A stretch of DNA of 64,000 bases from Bicyclus anynana (taxonomy: Eukaryota > Arthropoda > Insecta > Lepidoptera > Nymphalidae). A model generated the notes under the pieces. It saw only the letters and a program-made list of their open reading frames with translations. It was not told where the DNA came from and searched no databases. Shown in pieces: positions 1 through 9,897 of the stretch. How positions within the stretch are numbered: the first letter of the stretch is position 1; every line of letters begins with the position of its first letter. The position numbers were made by a program, and so were the translations under genes. Where the stretch lies: contig NC_069099.1 of NCBI RefSeq assembly GCF_947172395.1, positions 9,057,740 through 9,121,739 of the forward strand, given 5' to 3'.

Positions 1-1127
1 ATAGGTGTATGTTGCCCTGCAGCATACACTATATACGTCTTAATACTTACGTCTGAAAAGTGAAAGGTGCGCAGAATAGGTTGCGCATAAAAACGTAACG
101 CTGTCATTCGTTCATCGAATTTTACTGCCCATATTTTTTTCATACCAGGGGGTAAATATTAAAAATTGATTCTTATGGAGTAAACTCCAAAAAGTCAAAT
201 CTTACCTCTTTATATTAAATCTTTAGTTATGTGTAAAATATAAAGTGCAAAAACTTACAAACTGTTTGTGGATAGTTGGATTTAAGATAAAACAATAATG
301 ACATTGTTGATAATATCAGTAAGTAGGCGATTAAAAATCATTGACGAAATAAATGATAACGGAGATTAAATATTTTGATTAATCGATTGTAAATTCTTTG
401 ATCAAAAAATGTGTTAGATATAAGAAGTTTTTATTTAGTTTCACTTGTATTCTTTGGGTATCTGTAGTCAAATCTGGTTAAAAAATATAATATTTAACAC
501 ACTTCCCGGTTACTAAAATTTTGCGCGCATAATTATATACTTACTAAAAACTGATTTTAACATAATTGTAATATTTTTACAAATAGCCTTCATCAACAAA
601 ACCCCGTTAAAATCAGATCAGTAGTTTGATAACGCTGACGTTCAAACATACATACCTATACTCGTATCTCCATACTATTCTCATATAGGTATAATCAAAT
701 CAAATAAAATCAAAATTATTTTTTTTCAAATAGACTTAGTTTACGAACTCTTTCGAAACGTCAGGGTTTAATTAAACTTAAGATAATAGTGATAATAATT
801 ATTCGAAAACTTAAAATTAAAGTTACGAGGGTTCCAAACGCGCCTTGGTCCGAGAAGAGCCCACAACAAACTCAGCCAGGTTTATCCTTACATTACACAA
901 CATCTATTTTTGAAGTTAATTAAAAAAAGAACTAAGTTCTAATAGACCACCCACGAATGCTTAAAAAGTTTTTAACCAAAAATTAACAACTCGTGCACAA
1001 AATGCCTAGTTGATGTGAAATTTATGTTCATCGACATAGATAAATATATATAATATCTATAATTATAAAATTTGCTTTATTAATAAGAGCTAGACGTTCT
1101 TCTTTCATAAACGTAGGCGTTCATACG
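1..1127. other. AT-rich intergenic stretch, no gene seen
   Basis: No open frame here shows coding character and no splice-compatible exon was recognised. The only recognisable content is a dispersed repeat fragment at about 795-895, listed separately. Confidence 0.6.
795..895 (+). repeat. Dispersed repeat fragment (partner at 61438-61535)
   Basis: The segment around GTTACGAGGGTTCC and CCGAGAAGAGC, ending near CCAGGTTTAT, reappears in inverted orientation at 61438-61535 with clear but imperfect similarity. The element type was not recognised. Confidence 0.6.
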
Positions 1128-1139
1128 GCGTCTAATGAT

Positions 1140-1390
1140 GTTTAAACGGATTTTTTATTTTACGATAGATAAAATCCGTTTGATACGATCCGCACGATGT
1201 GGATCAGTGGACGCACTTGTAAAACTTTCTATACAAAAATACTAAAATCCGTTTGATGCGATGCGGATCAGTGAACGCACTTGTATGACTTTCTATACAA
1301 AGAATATTAAAATCCGTTAGATGCGATGGCGTCCGGTACGTTTGATGTGGATCTGTGGACGCCTACCATTTAGACATCATCGTTTAAAAA
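1140..1390. repeat. Short tandem repeat or MITE-like block, period about 75 bp
   Basis: The phrase AAAATCCGTTTGAT(A/G)CGAT recurs at about 1171, 1243 and (as AAAATCCGTTAGATGCGAT) 1309. Each copy is accompanied by GCGGATCAGTG(G/A)ACGCACTTG and CTTTCTATACAAA. The block starts with GATGTTTAAACG and ends with a related CATCATCGTTTAAA, so it may be a MITE with internal repeats. Confidence 0.55.
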
Positions 1391-1691
1391 TACAGACGCA
1401 CAATATTAAAATGGGGTAATACCCGCTTGAGAAGGGAAGTCACTGTTTTCCTGTTAGCAATATATCCAATCAGGTTTTCTCTTTGTACCTATAAGAGATT
1501 TTATAGATGCACCATATAACCTATTGAATATTTTAGGACCAATATTGAATGTATTAATTATCTTAACGAATATTGCATATTTTAGTTTGTTTGTTAGTTA
1601 CGATTAGACTCCGAAAGTCTTAGACTTCGATTGTTATATGTTATACTTTATCTCACGGGATCTCTATATTCTCACGGGACTTAGTTAGTTT

Positions 1692-1894
1692 ATTTATACT
1701 AATATTATAAAGAGTTAAGATTTGATTGTTTGTTTGTTTGTATGCATTGAGTAGGCTCCGAAACAACTGAACTACTTTGAAAAATTATTTCAATGGGAAG
1801 TTAAACTATCCCCGAGTGCTATAGGCCTATATTATGTCCATGTATTCTTACGGGGACGGTAAGTACGCGGATGAAACCGCGTGGCGGCTGCTAG
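1692..1894 (+). mobile_element. Non-autonomous Helitron-like element
   Basis: It begins near ATACTAATATTATAAAG and ends GGCGGCTG-CTAG followed by T. A GC-rich GCGGATGAAACCGC hairpin sits just before the end. The same architecture recurs through the window and fits Helitron ends (TC...CTRR, insertion between A and T). Assignment to Helitrons is from family knowledge; no helicase is encoded. Confidence 0.6.
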
Positions 1895-2281
1895 TGTTAA
1901 ATAAGAAATCATAGATTGTTAATTGAGACATTAACGTGTCAAATATCTGGCCCTGACCTTTGAACGTCAAAAATACAAAGATTTTAACGTGTCCTAAAAC
2001 ATTTTTAAAGTGTAGAGTTTAGAGCGGCCAAATGCCAATGTTTTCGCAGACTCTTTCGAAACGTGTTACCCCACGGCATGTTTTTAATGATTAATTAAAT
2101 TGCAATTCATACTTACAACGAAACAGTCGCTCTTCGTGTGTTTGTGTGTTGAAGATTTTCCTTTATGATGTTGACCTTGTAGTTTATATTTATACTGTTT
2201 TGTGTAAACAACTTTATGTAACGAATAAATAAAACAGTCGCATCAATATCAAATGTACAAAACAAAAAAATATCTTTTAGT

Positions 2282-2470
2282 ACTAAGGCGTACCGCCAAG
2301 CGATTTAGCGTTCCGGTACGACGTCGTGTAGAAACCGAAAGGGGTGCCGGGTGTAGATTCTCATCCTACTCCTTACAAGTTAGCCCGCTTCCATCTTAGA
2401 TTGCATCATCACTTAACATCAGGTGAGATTGTAGTCAAGGGCTATCTTGAAAGAATAATAATAAAAAATA
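2282..2470 (+). mobile_element. tRNA-derived SINE, family A, 5'-truncated
   Basis: This copy has the body and tail of family A: the GCGTTCCGGTACGAC block, GTAGAAACCGAAAGGGG, the CTTACAAGTTAGCCCGCTTCC segment (slightly diverged) and the tail GTAGTCAAGGGCTA followed by an A-rich run. The tRNA-like head seen in the full copy at 9561 is missing. Confidence 0.75.
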
Positions 2471-2969
2471 TATATTAATAAATTGTACCTGATTTTTAAG
2501 TGTGCAAGAATTATACTATAATTATTATCATAAAATACTAAGCCGAGATTAACAGATTTTAAGCATATTGATTTAAATAAGGGAAGGCTGTTAGAAGGGA
2601 AATCACATTAAAAATTAAAATCCATTTATTTTAAGGTAACATAATTTACAACAAGTATTTTGCTTCTACATACATAAATCAAAGGCTTAAGAGCATGTTC
2701 CGAGGCGAGACGAATACTTACGAGTACTTACGATACGTTTCCAATGGTAAATAGTTCCAAATTTCATACAAAAATTTTGGAAGACTCGAGTTGATACTGT
2801 GCCGATCCCTTTCCAAGAATTTTCCCTTTCGGTTTTTCAGAAGAAGATTCCTTTCCTTCATATCTTCGATATGTGTTCTTATACCTTAGGATAGGTACCT
2901 TAATTATACATTGCTGGTTTTGACATCCATAGTCAAGCACTTTTGAAACGTCATGTTAGATTACAGTTC

Positions 2970-3096
2970 GTGCATTGTAGCATGGTGCAGGTGACAGTTC
3001 GTTTCACTCTTGAAAATTATCCGCCATTCACGATAATAGTACCTACATTATTATGAACGTCAATTGTCACCTACACCATGTTACAGCGTACACAGT
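2970..3096. mobile_element. Foldback MITE, family D, copy 1
   Basis: The left side reads CATTGTAGCATGGTGCAGG and the right side carries its reverse complement, CCTACACCATGTTACAGCG, giving a hairpin-forming element of about 125 bp. The core phrase GATAATAGTAC...ATTATGAACGTC is shared with 46344-46440 and 49838-49955. Confidence 0.65.
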
Positions 3097-3453
3097 ACAA
3101 CGTTCGGATAATCGAATCATAATAAAGTTAGAAAATGTTTAAAAGGATAAATTAATTTTGTATGGACAAAGTTGGGCTAAAGTTAGCATACACGTATGAT
3201 AAATGGATGTTCTCATATCAAGTCCATTCAAAAGGTTCACGATGACCTTTCCAAGAGCGTACATAGGAGTGTTGCTAAAGAATGAGTCACAGAGTCATTC
3301 AACTTGTGTAAAGATAGGGGCACACATTAGAGGAAATGTAAACAATGAATGTGTTATGTAAGCTATTATATTACTTGAGTGTGTAGGTGCAGCTGTGTAG
3401 ATAAGAAATTTTCCGGCTTTTTAGCTATACATACTATAAATAAGAATTATATA

Positions 3454-4020
3454 AACCAGGGCTTATTTAGATTATAGAGATTAAACACATCACACTCGCC
3501 GATACACATCTACTGCAGGATAAAGTCTAGTCTAGGCTTTTCATCATCATCATCATCTCCTTACCCTTATCCCACTTAAGTGGGGTCGGAAAAATATGTC
3601 AATCTTTTCCATTCGTCTCTATTACTCGTCAACTCATCATCCACTCCTTTTACACACATGTCTCTTTCACACAATCCAACCATCTCTTCTTTGGCCTTCC
3701 TCTCCGCTTATGACCTTCCACTTGCACATTCAACATTTTTCTAGTAATATGACTTTCCTATCTACGCATTACATGTCCATACCAAGCTAACCTTCTACTC
3801 CTCAATTTTTCTGTCACTGGCGCCACCTTCAGACTTCCTCTTGCTTTTATAGGGACAGAAACACAACAACAGTCTTGAGCTATCAGACGCCGCATAAACC
3901 AGGGCTTATATAGATTATAGATATTAAACACATCACACTCGCCGATACACATCTACTGCAGGATAAAGTCTAGTCTAGTCTTATAAAGGGACAGAAACAC
4001 AACGTCCTTGAGCTGCCTAT
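3454..4020. repeat. Tandem duplication of a roughly 130-bp unit, first copy interrupted
   Basis: The segment AAACCAGGGCTTAT...CTGCAGGATAAAGTCTAGTCTAG occurs at 3454-3537 and again at 3894-3978. Each copy is followed by AGGGACAGAAACACAAC and CTTGAGCT (3850-3882 and 3985-4014). In the first copy a LINE tail (3541-3849) separates the two parts; in the second they are contiguous. This indicates duplication of one unit and then a retroposon insertion into one copy. Confidence 0.7.
3541..3849 (-). mobile_element. 5'-truncated RTE-like LINE, 3' end
   Basis: Read on the minus strand, 3832-3760 encodes a C-terminal reverse-transcriptase-ORF remnant with the typical LINE phrase KLRSRRLAWYGHVMRR. Downstream it runs into an untranslated tail ending in an ATGATGATG repeat at 3541-3555, as RTE-clade elements do. 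It is heavily truncated and non-functional. A short possible target duplication, GCTTTT, flanks it. Confidence 0.65.
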
Positions 4021-4249
4021 AAGTTGTACCTAGCGACTCGCTGCGATATTTTGCCGTTTGCTAGTGAGGTCGGCTAACACTGCGATTCCCGGTGGGGGGT
4101 CAATCTAAATTATAAATTAACAACTTGGAGCCGCAACTTCCATCGGATTTTCAAACTAACATCTTAAATGCGTATGTAATTATTTAAAATAATTAAATTC
4201 TATCATCGTTTTCTGCGCTAACTATGGGAAACCGCTGTAGAACGATATG

Positions 4250-4352
4250 TCCAATACTCCTGTTCCCCTCCAAATACTCGAAAAAGACTGTTAAGATTGG
4301 GTACGACAATAGTCCAGCGGGCGGGGATCGAACCACGTCGCCTCGACGGTGA
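4250..4352 (-). mobile_element. tRNA-derived SINE, family B, fragment
   Basis: On the minus strand this is the B-box region (GGTTCGATCCCCGCCCGC) followed by CTGGACTATTGTCGTACCC and GGAGGGGAACAGG. It matches the fuller family B copies at 24356 and 52525. The 5' head is cut by the adjoining Helitron-like element. Confidence 0.65.
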
Positions 4353-4363
4353 GTTATTATCTA

Positions 4364-4551
4364 CTAGCGGACGCCCGCAACTTCGTCCGCGTGTAATTAA
4401 GATTTTCACAAATCCCGCGGGAACTATGAATTTTTTCGGGATAAAAAGTAATGTGTTAATTCAGAGTAAAATCTATTTCCATTCCAAATTTCAGCCAAGT
4501 CGGTTTAGCAGCTGCGGCGTTAAAGAGTAACAAACATCCAAAGTAGTAGGA
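4364..4551 (-). mobile_element. Non-autonomous Helitron-like element, second subfamily
   Basis: On the minus strand it begins TCCTACTA, runs through GGCGTTAAA-type and AATCTATTTCC-type blocks in antisense, and ends GCGGGCGTCCG-CTAG with A/T flanks. The same subfamily is at 11606, 30862, 47522 (end) and 51491. Confidence 0.6.
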
Positions 4552-4792
4552 TTACCATTAAGCTATTGACGCTTCGCCTTATTAATTCACAAAGTTTTTT
4601 TGAAAGTGTTACAACCTCTTACCTTGGAGAGCATGTTAAGCTTACTTTCCCGGTCATTATCATTAACATCGGATAGTGTTAGTACTTTAAACCCGCCAAG
4701 CAGCATTGGTTTAGTATGATGGGGCTAAGCCTCCAAATTCCCTCCCATTTAAAAAGAAAGAACTGGTATTATCGGCCATTTAAAATTAGCAT

Positions 4793-4960
4793 CATCATCA
4801 TCACCAGCCGATGGACGTCCACTGCTGGACATAAGCCTCTTGCATTGACTTTCGAACACAACGTTAGTATCCAGCGACTCCATGCAACCCGATTGATATC
4901 CTCAGTCCATCTAGTGGGGGGTCGACCAACACTGTACCTTAAATTTGCCATTTAAAAAAG
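4793..4960 (-). mobile_element. LINE 3' end, second LINE family
   Basis: The minus strand encodes VGRPPTRWTEDI...VA, the usual last conserved phrase of RTE-like ORFs in Lepidoptera. It is followed by a 3' tail with ATGGACGTCCA-type sequence (in antisense) and ATGATGATG. Fragments of the same family are at 8130-8245 and 8335-8475. Confidence 0.6.
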
Positions 4961-4979
4961 TCTGATGACAACGATGATG

Positions 4980-6280
4980 AAAATGTTTTTTACTTAACTT
5001 TGCTTTCATTTCGTTTGGAGATGAATAGTGTAAACGTAGCCTTAATGCTTTCAAGTACATTTATCTGAGCAACGAACTCGGTCAGTCGTCCACAGACTTA
5101 AGCGTATCCTTTTTAAACTCTCTGACTCATTAAGTATCTATGATTGTTGTTTCTAATGGTATTAACGCATGTCCTGCAACACGCAGTCATTGTGTTCAAA
5201 GAATCCTTCCTATTTATGGCAATGCAATAATGACTACGGATTAAGAATACTAATTTTGCATGACAAATATATCTATATCTAACACCTTTAATTAAGAGTC
5301 AATTAAGTCTATTTTACAAGCTTTCATTTAATTTGGTTTAAAGTTAATTATACCGCAAACTTTTAAAGTTTTACAACCTACATTTTTATCAACTAAGCAC
5401 CAAAAAAATGTGATACCTACAACAATATTATGATGGTAACATAGAGTTAGTTAGGTCTAGAATGTACATTTCGAAAAGTCCCATTAGAACTTCTTATTTA
5501 GTTAGTACTTACGAGTATCTTGGATTTCATCCTCTACATGATTTTTTTTTAATTGTTATGTTTTATTTCCACTTAAGTTTGCTTTTACAATTATACATAT
5601 ACAACTTAATACAATAATATTTTAATTACTAGTAATATTTAATCGATTTTAGGTAATATTTTATAATTATAGAGATTCGTTTGGTAGTATATTATAATTA
5701 TCGTCGTACCTACTATATTTTTAGTTATATTTGGAAAAATAAATTATCGACACTACATTGCGTAGTGTTGATAATTTATTTTTGCTTGAATATTGAAACA
5801 TTTTTTCATCTGTACCTAGAAATAATAATAACATTTCATTTTCAACAGTATTTCTAAAATTGTATAAAATAAGTACTTCGGAAATGGATCACAAACACAA
5901 AACTCAGTATTAAACAATGAAATCATTTAAATAATATAAAAACTACTATTAATTTTAATTGAATAGCAGTTTATTAATATACATAGTAATAAAGATTTAA
6001 AGTAACATGCGTTTGAACGCTACTTGAACTTCTAACGGCTCCCTCACATTCGTAATTACACAATTAACAATTACAATGCAATAAGTCATTGGAATTAATC
6101 ATCAAATTATTACATGTGACCCCCCAATGAGTCAGGAAGTGAGTCAGTCTTCATCCCCGGCGACTGCGTCATACGAAACAATGCACGGGGGTGTGTCATG
6201 TTTAATAGAACTTGATTATACATATGCCAGTAAACGTTGATCTGTGGTTTAGGCGTATGTTGTAATTGCACAAGCTTAGG
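4980..6280. other. AT-rich intergenic stretch, no gene seen
   Basis: No coding evidence was found. The stretch holds a near-perfect 22-bp-arm palindrome at 5735-5783, listed separately. Confidence 0.55.
5735..5783. repeat. Near-perfect inverted repeat (22-bp arms, 5-nt loop)
   Basis: AAAAATAAATTATCGACACTAC at 5735-5756 pairs with 5762-5783 with one G·U wobble, around the loop ATTGC. It is too compact for a canonical microRNA precursor. It may be a transposon footprint or foldback remnant. Confidence 0.7.
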
Positions 6281-6832
6281 AAAGTACGGTCCGGGGCATG
6301 CACCTCCAAATTTTCAGTTCTGTGCATTTTAGGAAATTAAATATGAAAAGAAGAAAAGAAGAAAGAATAAAATAAGTTTATTCATCTTAGTGTCACAAAC
6401 AGTACATCCTATCTAAGAGATTTTTTGACTGTCTGTGACACCAAACAGAAACGGTTTACAGCTCAGCATTAGCTGTTCATCGCAGAAAAGCAATGCCCAG
6501 CGCTGATTTTCAGCTGAGACCCGGGTGACGTCACAGTAGAATTACATACTAATCAAAATACTTTTAATACATTCACATTAAACGATAATAAAAAACCTTG
6601 ATATGAGCAGCGTATAAATAAAATGATAATAACATAAATATCATGTTTCTCATACGGTGAAAGAAAAACATCGTGAGGAAACCTGCTTATCAGAGAATTT
6701 TTTTAGTTCTCTGCGTGTGTAGTCTGCCAATCCGCATTGGGCCAGCCTGGAGGACTATTGGCCTAATCCCTCTCATTCTGAGAGGAGACTCGAGCTCAGC
6801 AGTGAGCAGAATATGGGTTGATAATGAAGGAA
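6281..6832 (+). mobile_element. SINE family C, interrupted by a nested insertion
   Basis: The 5' part (GGGGCATGCACCTCCAAATT...TGTGCATTTTAGG) ends at 6344 and resumes at 6642 with CATG...CGGTGAAAGAAAAACATCG. It then runs through GTCTGCCAATCCGCATTGGG and CTCATTCTGAGAGGAGACTC to a TGATAATGA tail. Other copies (20850, 31776, 62255, 63690, 7655) lack the insert. Confidence 0.7.
6345..6641. mobile_element. Retroposon-like insert nested in SINE family C
   Basis: The insert is about 290 bp and is bounded by a direct repeat TAAATAT (6338-6344 and 6635-6641). It begins with a GAAAAG/GAAGAAAG purine tract followed by AATAAAATAAGTTTATTCATC. Read on the minus strand this looks like a polyadenylated LINE 3' end. 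It also carries an internal inverted pair around GTGTCACAAACAGT and GACTGTCTGTGACAC. The family was not identified. Confidence 0.5.
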
Positions 6833-6880
6833 AGTACGACGGTATAGTAAAAAAAACATAGGAACCATCCTGATAACTAT

Positions 6881-7321
6881 CTGTTATTGGCGTAATTAGA
6901 TAATAAGTTAGTTTCAAGTTGAGTAGTGACGTAACTTAAAATAATCATCAAAACTATCACTGTACAGTTATACAAACACTATCAATAAAGGCAAATAAAT
7001 ACGTGATCTGTTATTGGCGTAATTAGTTAAGTTAGTTACAAGTTGAGTAGTGACTTAACTTAAAATAATCATCAAAACTATCACTATACATACACTATCT
7101 TTAAAGGCACATAAATACGTAATATGTTTTTGGCGTAATTAGTTAAGTTAGTTTCAAGTTGAGTAGTGACTTAACTTAAAATAATCATCAAAACTATCAC
7201 TATACATACACTATCATTAAAGGAACATAAATACGTAATCTGTTTTGGCGTAAATAGTTAAGTTAGTTTCAAGTTGAGTAGTGACTTAACTTAAAATAAT
7301 CGTCAAAACTATCACTATATA
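6881..7321. repeat. Tandem repeat, four units of 115-127 bp
   Basis: Units start at CTGTTATTGGCG (6881 and 7008), ATGTTTTTGGCG (about 7123) and CTGTTTTGGCG (7240). Each contains CAAGTTGAGTAGTGAC and AATAATC(A/G)TCAAAACTATCAC. The last unit is truncated. Nothing suggests coding. Confidence 0.85.
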
Positions 7322-7654
7322 CTACTGTATATTCGTTTTCTTGAAAAAACCTATTATTGTATTTGACCTCAAAAAAAATGTGTAAAACGGGCCAAAGTCG
7401 ATACAAAGAATGTGAGCCGTCATCCGATAATAATAGAATGAAATAGAACTTGGGTCCTTCCTTCCTTCCCCACATCACAATCGATTTTTTGGATTCTTAT
7501 ATAGTTACCGACATATACCTCAGAGTTTTATCTCTATTCTAAGATTTCAATTTGGTGAATTTCATTGTTACTTCAGAGTTCATTCATCTCGTCAATTCTC
7601 GGAAAGCTACTTCAACCATAATTTATCTTAGACCATGCAGTTTAGCTTCACTTT
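7322..7654. other. Intergenic stretch, nothing recognised
   Basis: No gene, RNA or repeat could be supported here. Confidence 0.5.
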
Positions 7655-7752
7655 TCACACTTTACCTTATCATTGACAATTTCGGCTCATTGTTGAGCAC
7701 AAGACTCCTCAACCACCAACCTCGTCAACCACGCTGGCCCAATGCGGATTAG
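7655..7752 (-). mobile_element. SINE family C, 3' fragment
   Basis: In antisense it shows TGGCCCAATGCGGATT, preceded by GAGCACAAGACTCCTC. These are the same blocks as at 62255-62380. It is strongly diverged. Confidence 0.5.
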
Positions 7753-8129
7753 CTTTACTTACCAATCTATTTTACCTTTTCCTATATTTCACAGTTAAAT
7801 GCTTATCTTTTAGTGCTTCGTTGTAGCGAAGTCACACGGTTCCAATGAAAATTATCTCAGTGTTGGGTAAGACAATTCGTCATCAATACGTTCTCATTTC
7901 TCGAACCTTCGACCTTCGCGGTATGAGTTATTGCGGTTACCAAGTCATCAATGATTTAAAGGAAAGCCCTTGTAATTGTGCCAAGGCTCGTTAAGGCATT
8001 AGAGCTACTGTAGAAGGAGAGCCAGTGATAACCAGACAAACCTCATTACTCCTTAAGTAAGTATACAGTACTCAATGATAAAGTTTGGACTGTGGTGGCT
8101 TTGGAATTTAGCAGGTTTCAAGAACATAA

Positions 8130-8245
8130 AGCTGGTTGCAGGGAGCCCCTGGATGCCGCTGGCGGCTCGAGACCGTTGTGCTTGGAAGTCCATGCAAGAG
8201 GCCTATGTCCATCGGCTGATAATGATGATGATGATGATGAAGTGT
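8130..8245 (+). mobile_element. LINE 3' end fragment, second LINE family
   Basis: The plus strand reads GCTGGTTGCAGGGAGCCCCTGGATG, encoding VAGSPWM, the remnant of the phrase that follows GRP-TRW-DDI. CAAGAGGCCTATGTCCA and an ATGATGATG tail at 8221-8240 follow. It is a dead fragment. Confidence 0.6.
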
Positions 8246-8334
8246 CCAAGTATCATGTAATCTCATAGATTAATTTTGTCTCAAACGCTCAAGTGCTAGA
8301 GTGAGTAAACTGCAAGCGCGAGCTGATGTCAACT

Positions 8335-8475
8335 GTAATGAGGCGGAAGGTAGCATTTTTCGGACATCTGCAGCAAAGAGGACGAGTTAAGAGTTTCCTA
8401 GGTTGATTCTAGAAGGCAAGATAGACTGAATAGGCGACGGTAATGGGTGGACGATATTAAGGAGTAGATCAAGAT
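8335..8475 (+). mobile_element. Degenerate LINE ORF fragment
   Basis: RRKVAFFGHLQQRGRV is readable at about 8341-8390, and WVDDIKE is readable around 8447-8466. Both are conserved phrases near the C-terminus of RTE-like ORFs. They are no longer in one open frame. Confidence 0.45.
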
Positions 8476-8605
8476 AAATTACAGATAGCTAAGAAATATT
8501 TCTAGATATCGGAAAAGTATTTTCTGTCTGATCTTCAATTTGAAGAGGACACCTGATAAAGTATCACGTATATTTTCTACGGAACTTTACCTCTTTATTT
8601 ATACT

Positions 8606-8805
8606 GTATATACTAATATTAAAAACAAAGGTAAAGTTTTTGGATTGTAAGGGAGTAATCTCTGAATCTGCTGAACTAATTTTGAAAATTCTTCTACCAC
8701 TAGAAAGTCACGTTATTTGTGATTATCTAGGCTACATTTTATACTCGTATTCTCATGGGAACCAGAACTACGTGGGTGTAACTGCGGGCCGTCAGCAGCT
8801 ACTAA
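8606..8805 (+). mobile_element. Non-autonomous Helitron-like element
   Basis: It begins TATACTAATATTAAAA. It contains GATTTTGAAAATTCTT-type sequence with CCACTAGAAAGTCACG, then CTCATGGGAACCAGAACTAC, and ends CAGCTACTAA (a CTRR terminus). Confidence 0.55.
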
Positions 8806-9560
8806 TAAAGCTGCAACTGACAATCTGTTTCCATTGAGGTGTGTCTAGCTATCGCAGACACTAAGACTTCTATTCATTGACCAAGAGTGCGTCATGTCAT
8901 TCGCATAATGTGGAAATGACGTGTCTTCCTCGCGCATATTTTTATGATACCGTAAGCTTTGTGGCGTTATCATCATAATGCTTTGAACTTGACACTGGCG
9001 TCTGATAAGTGGTTTCCGGTTCAGTGGAAATACAAAACTTATGAATTTTAAGCTTCTCTGTGTATTAGTAACACCTTTTGTGTATTGTTTTTGAAAGTTC
9101 GAGATAAACTCTTTTGTATGGGTGTTAAAAGGACTAAAGGGTGATCTTGCTTATTGTTTAAACAATTGGCCGATTCTTTACAATTCGTGTAAAGATCAAA
9201 TACCTGGTATAATCTATTTATGGGTAACTTGAGAGCTAAGTTTATTTATCAAATAGTTTTAATAATAGAATGAAGTATAGTTTTATAGTTAAAGGCTATT
9301 ATTGTCTTTTAATATTTGTGAAATGAGTAATGAGGGTTCAACGTATAAGCTTCAATAACTCGATGGTTAAGAGGTTAAATACATTACCGAAAGACGTCAT
9401 CGCCGTCCTACCACAGTCTTCATAACTAATTAGAGGGGAAAGGGTTTGTTCATATAAAATATGAAAAATTTTCCTTTAAACAATCTAAACTTTTACAATT
9501 CTGATTGCATGTAAGCTCAGCTGAAAGTTGACTACTTAAGTTCAGTAACGGTATTTATAA
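8806..9560. other. Intergenic stretch, nothing recognised
   Basis: No coding frame, RNA gene or repeat family could be supported. Confidence 0.5.
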
Positions 9561-9897
9561 GGTCTCCGTGGCGCAGTGGTATGCGTGGTGGATTTACAAG
9601 ACGGAGGTCCTGGGTTCGATCCCCGGCTGGGCCGATTGAGGTTTTCTTAATTGGTCCAGGTCTGGCTGGTAGGAGGCTTCGACCGTGGCTAGTTACCACC
9701 CTACCAACAAAGACGTACCGCCAAGCGATTAAGCGTTCCGGTACGATGTCGTGTAGAAACCGAAAGGAATGTGGATTTCATCCTTACTCCTAACAAGTTA
9801 GCCCGCTTATATCTTAGATTGCATCATCACATACCAACAGGTGAGATTGTAGTCAAGGGCTAACTTGTAGAGAATAAAAAAAAAAGAAAAAAAAATA
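9561..9897 (+). mobile_element. tRNA-derived SINE, family A, full-length copy
   Basis: The tRNA-like head (9561-9633) contains an A box TGGCGCAGTGG at 9569-9579 and a B box GGTTCGATCCC at 9613-9623, the internal RNA polymerase III promoter. The tRNA-unrelated body follows, then the family tail GTAGTCAAGGGCTAACTTG and an A-rich end. It is the reference copy here for partial copies at 2282, 11183, 18077, 23350, 43190, 50052 and 53365. It is not a functional tRNA gene, because sequence conserved with the other copies continues far past the tRNA 3' end. Confidence 0.85.

Noticed and set aside
3596..3952. Open frames on both strands
   Set aside because: They are pieces of the truncated LINE and the adjoining duplicated unit.
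7269..7478. Minus-strand frame over the tandem repeat
   Set aside because: It is composed partly of repeat sequence with no recognisable product.
9561..9633. Functional tRNA gene
   Set aside because: A and B boxes are present, but the sequence continues into a body shared with seven other partial copies and ends in an A-rich tail, so it is a SINE head.
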